This document shows positions 12,782 to 14,410 of a stretch of 14,410 nucleotides of DNA, piece after piece. The stretch comes from Euryarchaeota archaeon UBA495 (lineage in GTDB: Archaea > Thermoplasmatota > Poseidoniia > Poseidoniales > Poseidoniaceae): the NCBI GenBank assembly GCA_002496845.1, contig DALQ01000041.1:1-14410 (forward strand). The letters are read 5' to 3'. Within the stretch, counting starts at the first letter, position 1. Every line of letters begins with the position of its first letter. The position numbers and the translations under genes are program-made. The notes beneath the pieces were generated by a model. That model worked only from the letters and a program-made list of their open reading frames with translations. It was not told the origin of the DNA and did no database searches.

Positions 12782-14197
12782 CTAAGGCCAGAAGCGCCAT
12801 CCTACGGCATCGAGGTCGTGCAGCGGCTGTTCGCGCCCCTCCACGCACAAGCCTCCTTGGTCGTCCAAAGCCGTGGGTGACAACGGATGCCCCTCCTCGT
12901 CGATCATCCCCAATCGCGTCGCTGATGATTGGAATGCTGCGAGAGCCTCGGCCGCAAGCCGTTCACGCCCTCGCTTTGAGTGCAGTTCGTTGAGACGAGC
13001 GCAAAGCCTGACGCTCAGGGCTGCATGAAGCACCTGGGCCTCAGGTCCGATGAGGGTTGAACGGGGTGTACCGTCGATGGCATCGGGCCCTTCGGTCAGG
13101 TTGAGGCCCAGGCCTGCGACCACGCGCGTATGCTTGCCTTGTTGGCGGCTTTCGATGAGCCATCCGCCAAGTTTTCCAACACGTGTTCCATCAACGAGCA
13201 CGTCGTTTGGCCACTTCAGCACGATCCTTTCTTCCTCCAAAAGGCCAAGATCGACCAAGGCGTCTTTCGTGGCCAATCCACAAGCAGCTTGAATCAACCC
13301 ATGCGGCGGCATGGGCATCGGCCCGTTGTGGAGGACCCAGGAGGTGGTGAGATCGCCACCGTTTGAGGCCCATGACGCCGTTCGCCGTCCACGGCCCTCG
13401 GTCTGATGTTCTGCCCGGAGGGAGTCTCCGATGCGACGCTCATCCCCAAAGAGGTCAGCGTTGGTGCTGCCGGTGCTGTGCACAAGGTGGTGCGTGGCGT
13501 GGGGCCAAGCCTTCGTCAAGGCCACAGCCACAAGGCGCTCGCCGTCATCAAATTCCAAGCGCCCTTCGACGACGCAACACCATCCCTCCTTCGTCGCGTC
13601 TGCACGCAAACGGAGAGCGGCGTCTTCCCTGAGCACCAGCATGGCGGTGCGGTCTCTGCGCTCCGGAAGCATCGCAAGACGTGCCAAGAGGGCGTGCCCA
13701 GCTCCTTCAGGAACCGGATCTGAAAGGGAAGCCTCCTCAAGGGGGCCAAGGTGGGCTTCGTCGACGGACACCGGCGGAAGATAGGGCGTGTTCCAAAGGA
13801 TGAGGTCAGCACGGCCGAGGGCCTCGTCGTCAAGATCGCGCAGATCGCCCTCTCTCACGTGGCTGTCGTGACCTTGGTCTGCAAGCATGCTGCGGGTTGC
13901 AGCCACGGCGTAGGGGTGAACGTCACACCCGCTGACGGCCCACCCGTCTGCGGCCATTTGAAGCAACAACGCGCCGCTGCCAACCCCAACCTCAAACGCC
14001 GTTCTCCCGGCACCTGGTCCAAGGTTGAGCAGGGTTCGCGCCAGCAGATCGGTGTCCTCTCGAGGAGGGTACACGGTGGGCGGGACGGTGAGGTTCCATG
14101 GACGCCCTTTTGCGTCGTTCCAGACCACCTCTGATGCAGGCCGTTCCAAGCGCAAACGCTCGGCTTCTGCGTCGTCAGCAGCAAAGGGAGCGTCCAT
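12782..14197 (-). CDS. Fused Mtq2/HemK-like methyltransferase and biotin-protein ligase
   Basis: The product has 471 residues from ATG 14197 and two domains. Residues 1-225 are a class I SAM-dependent methyltransferase: VYPPREDTDLL (42-52) is the substrate-side signature of Mtq2/HEMK2-type enzymes, EVGVGSG (69-75) binds SAM, and NTPYLP (136-141) replaces the usual NPPY. Enzymes of this type methylate the Gln of the GGQ motif in release factor aRF1/eRF1. Residues 236-471 are a BirA catalytic domain: STGSTN (241-246), QTEGRGRR (265-272) for biotinyl-AMP, KWPNDVLV (328-335) with the catalytic Lys, GKLGG (341-345) and GLGLNL (362-367), plus a C-terminal SH3-like stretch. No DNA-binding domain is present. 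BirA attaches biotin to carboxylase carrier proteins. GTG 14218 is an alternative start. GGAGGG lies about 10 bases before ATG 14197. Confidence 0.9.
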   Translation of the reverse strand: MDAPFAADDAEAERLRLERPASEVVWNDAKGRPWNLTVPPTVYPPREDTDLLARTLLNLGPGAGRTAFEVGVGSGALLLQMAADGWAVSGCDVHPYAVAATRSMLADQGHDSHVREGDLRDLDDEALGRADLILWNTPYLPPVSVDEAHLGPLEEASLSDPVPEGAGHALLARLAMLPERRDRTAMLVLREDAALRLRADATKEGWCCVVEGRLEFDDGERLVAVALTKAWPHATHHLVHSTGSTNADLFGDERRIGDSLRAEHQTEGRGRRTASWASNGGDLTTSWVLHNGPMPMPPHGLIQAACGLATKDALVDLGLLEEERIVLKWPNDVLVDGTRVGKLGGWLIESRQQGKHTRVVAGLGLNLTEGPDAIDGTPRSTLIGPEAQVLHAALSVRLCARLNELHSKRGRERLAAEALAAFQSSATRLGMIDEEGHPLSPTALDDQGGLCVEGREQPLHDLDAVGWRFWP

Positions 14198-14288
14198 GCC
14201 GACCAAACCCTCCACCACAGGCGCTATACATCAGGATGCTGCGTTGAGAATCATCGTCGCGAAGGGTCCCGCTCCAAGGCACGGAATC

Positions 14289-14297
14289 TTCATAAAG
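14289..14297 (+). promoter_or_regulatory. TATA-like box of the tRNA-Lys gene
   Basis: TTCATAAAG is the only AT-rich element between the methyltransferase/biotin-ligase start and the tRNA. It predicts a transcription start near 14319 and a 5' leader of about 15 bases, which RNase P would remove. The remaining stretch 14198-14333 holds no recognisable gene. A TATA-like TATACA at 14225-14230 (minus-strand TGTATA) could serve the minus-strand gene. Confidence 0.35.
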
Positions 14298-14333
14298 GGA
14301 GGGTCGGTCGGACGGTCGCCCAAGATGCGCATT

Positions 14334-14407
14334 GGGCCTGTAGCTTAGCCAGGTAGAGCGTCGGGCTTTTAACCCGATGGTCGCGGGTTCGAACCCCGTC
14401 GGGCCCG
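14334..14407 (+). tRNA. tRNA-Lys (anticodon UUU)
   Basis: A 74-base cloverleaf fits throughout. The acceptor stem GGGCCTG/CGGGCCC has 7 pairs with one G-U. The D arm runs 14343-14359. The anticodon stem TCGGG/CCCGA encloses loop CTTTTAA, with anticodon TTT at 14368-14370. The variable loop has 5 bases. The T arm GCGGG-TTCGAAC-CCCGT closes with one G-U pair, and the discriminator is G14407. No intron is present. The genomic 3' flank is CCT, so CCA must be added after transcription. The gene lies at the window edge, on the opposite strand from the neighbouring methyltransferase/biotin-ligase gene. Confidence 0.95.
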
Positions 14408-14410
14408 CCT

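Noticed and set aside
1..14410. CRISPR arrays, insertion sequences, integrase or attachment sites next to the tRNA
   Set aside because: No regularly spaced repeats, transposase motifs or terminal inverted repeats were seen. The tRNA is at the window edge, so its 3' side cannot be examined for integration.

Overview
The window reads as a GC-rich archaeal chromosome segment. The evidence for Archaea is a tRNA-Lys gene without an encoded CCA tail, a probable RNase P Pop5/Rnp2-like protein, an Mtq2-type (archaeal/eukaryotic) release-factor methyltransferase domain, CCG-domain heterodisulfide-reductase-like chemistry, TATA-like boxes, and GGTGA-type ribosome binding sites next to genes that lack any leader signal. 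Taken together with the Rieske/cytochrome b operon, the TM2 protein and the FtsZ-family protein, a marine Thermoplasmatota (Marine Group II/Poseidoniales-like) origin is my best guess. That assignment is inference; no marker gene here proves it.

Layout. Positions 1-2013 (+ strand) hold the tail of an unknown gene, a multi-span membrane protein, an overlapping 2[4Fe-4S] ferredoxin, a small two-span membrane protein and an NTF2-like protein. Positions 2025-3244 (- strand) hold a TM2-domain protein and a conserved-looking polytopic membrane protein. Positions 3321-9138 (- strand) are the centrepiece, a tight five-gene operon. In transcription order it encodes a secreted, membrane-anchored protein with a CxCH motif, a small two-span membrane protein, a TAT-type Rieske [2Fe-2S] protein, a cytochrome b6-type protein, and a 937-residue fusion. 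The fusion joins the C-terminal half of cytochrome b (PetD-like, PDWY motif) to an extracytoplasmic domain, another membrane span, and a cytoplasmic HdrD-like module with two [4Fe-4S] motifs and two complete CCG motifs.

Positions 9139-9283 form a divergent regulatory region with a TATA-like box and a 26-bp near-palindrome. From 9284 to 10546 (+) lie a TPR protein and a divergent, short FtsZ-family GTPase. A ten-span membrane protein (10543-11841, -) converges on it, the two genes sharing one CTAG as both stop codons. From 11917 to 12778 (+) lie the Pop5-like protein and a two-span membrane protein. A fused methyltransferase/biotin-protein ligase (12782-14197, -) follows, and tRNA-Lys(UUU) closes the window.

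How the genes may work together. The five-gene operon looks like a quinol-oxidising Rieske/cytochrome b complex. The cytochrome b6 protein retains all four haem b histidines and the cysteine equivalent to the one that anchors haem c(n) in b6f complexes. The fused HdrD-like module is predicted on the same, cytoplasmic side as haem c(n). A hard-wired electron path between a cytoplasmic disulfide or organic-acid type reaction and the quinone-reducing side of a bc complex is therefore plausible. No cytochrome c or copper-protein acceptor gene is present in the window. This complex is the strongest candidate here for an undescribed system.
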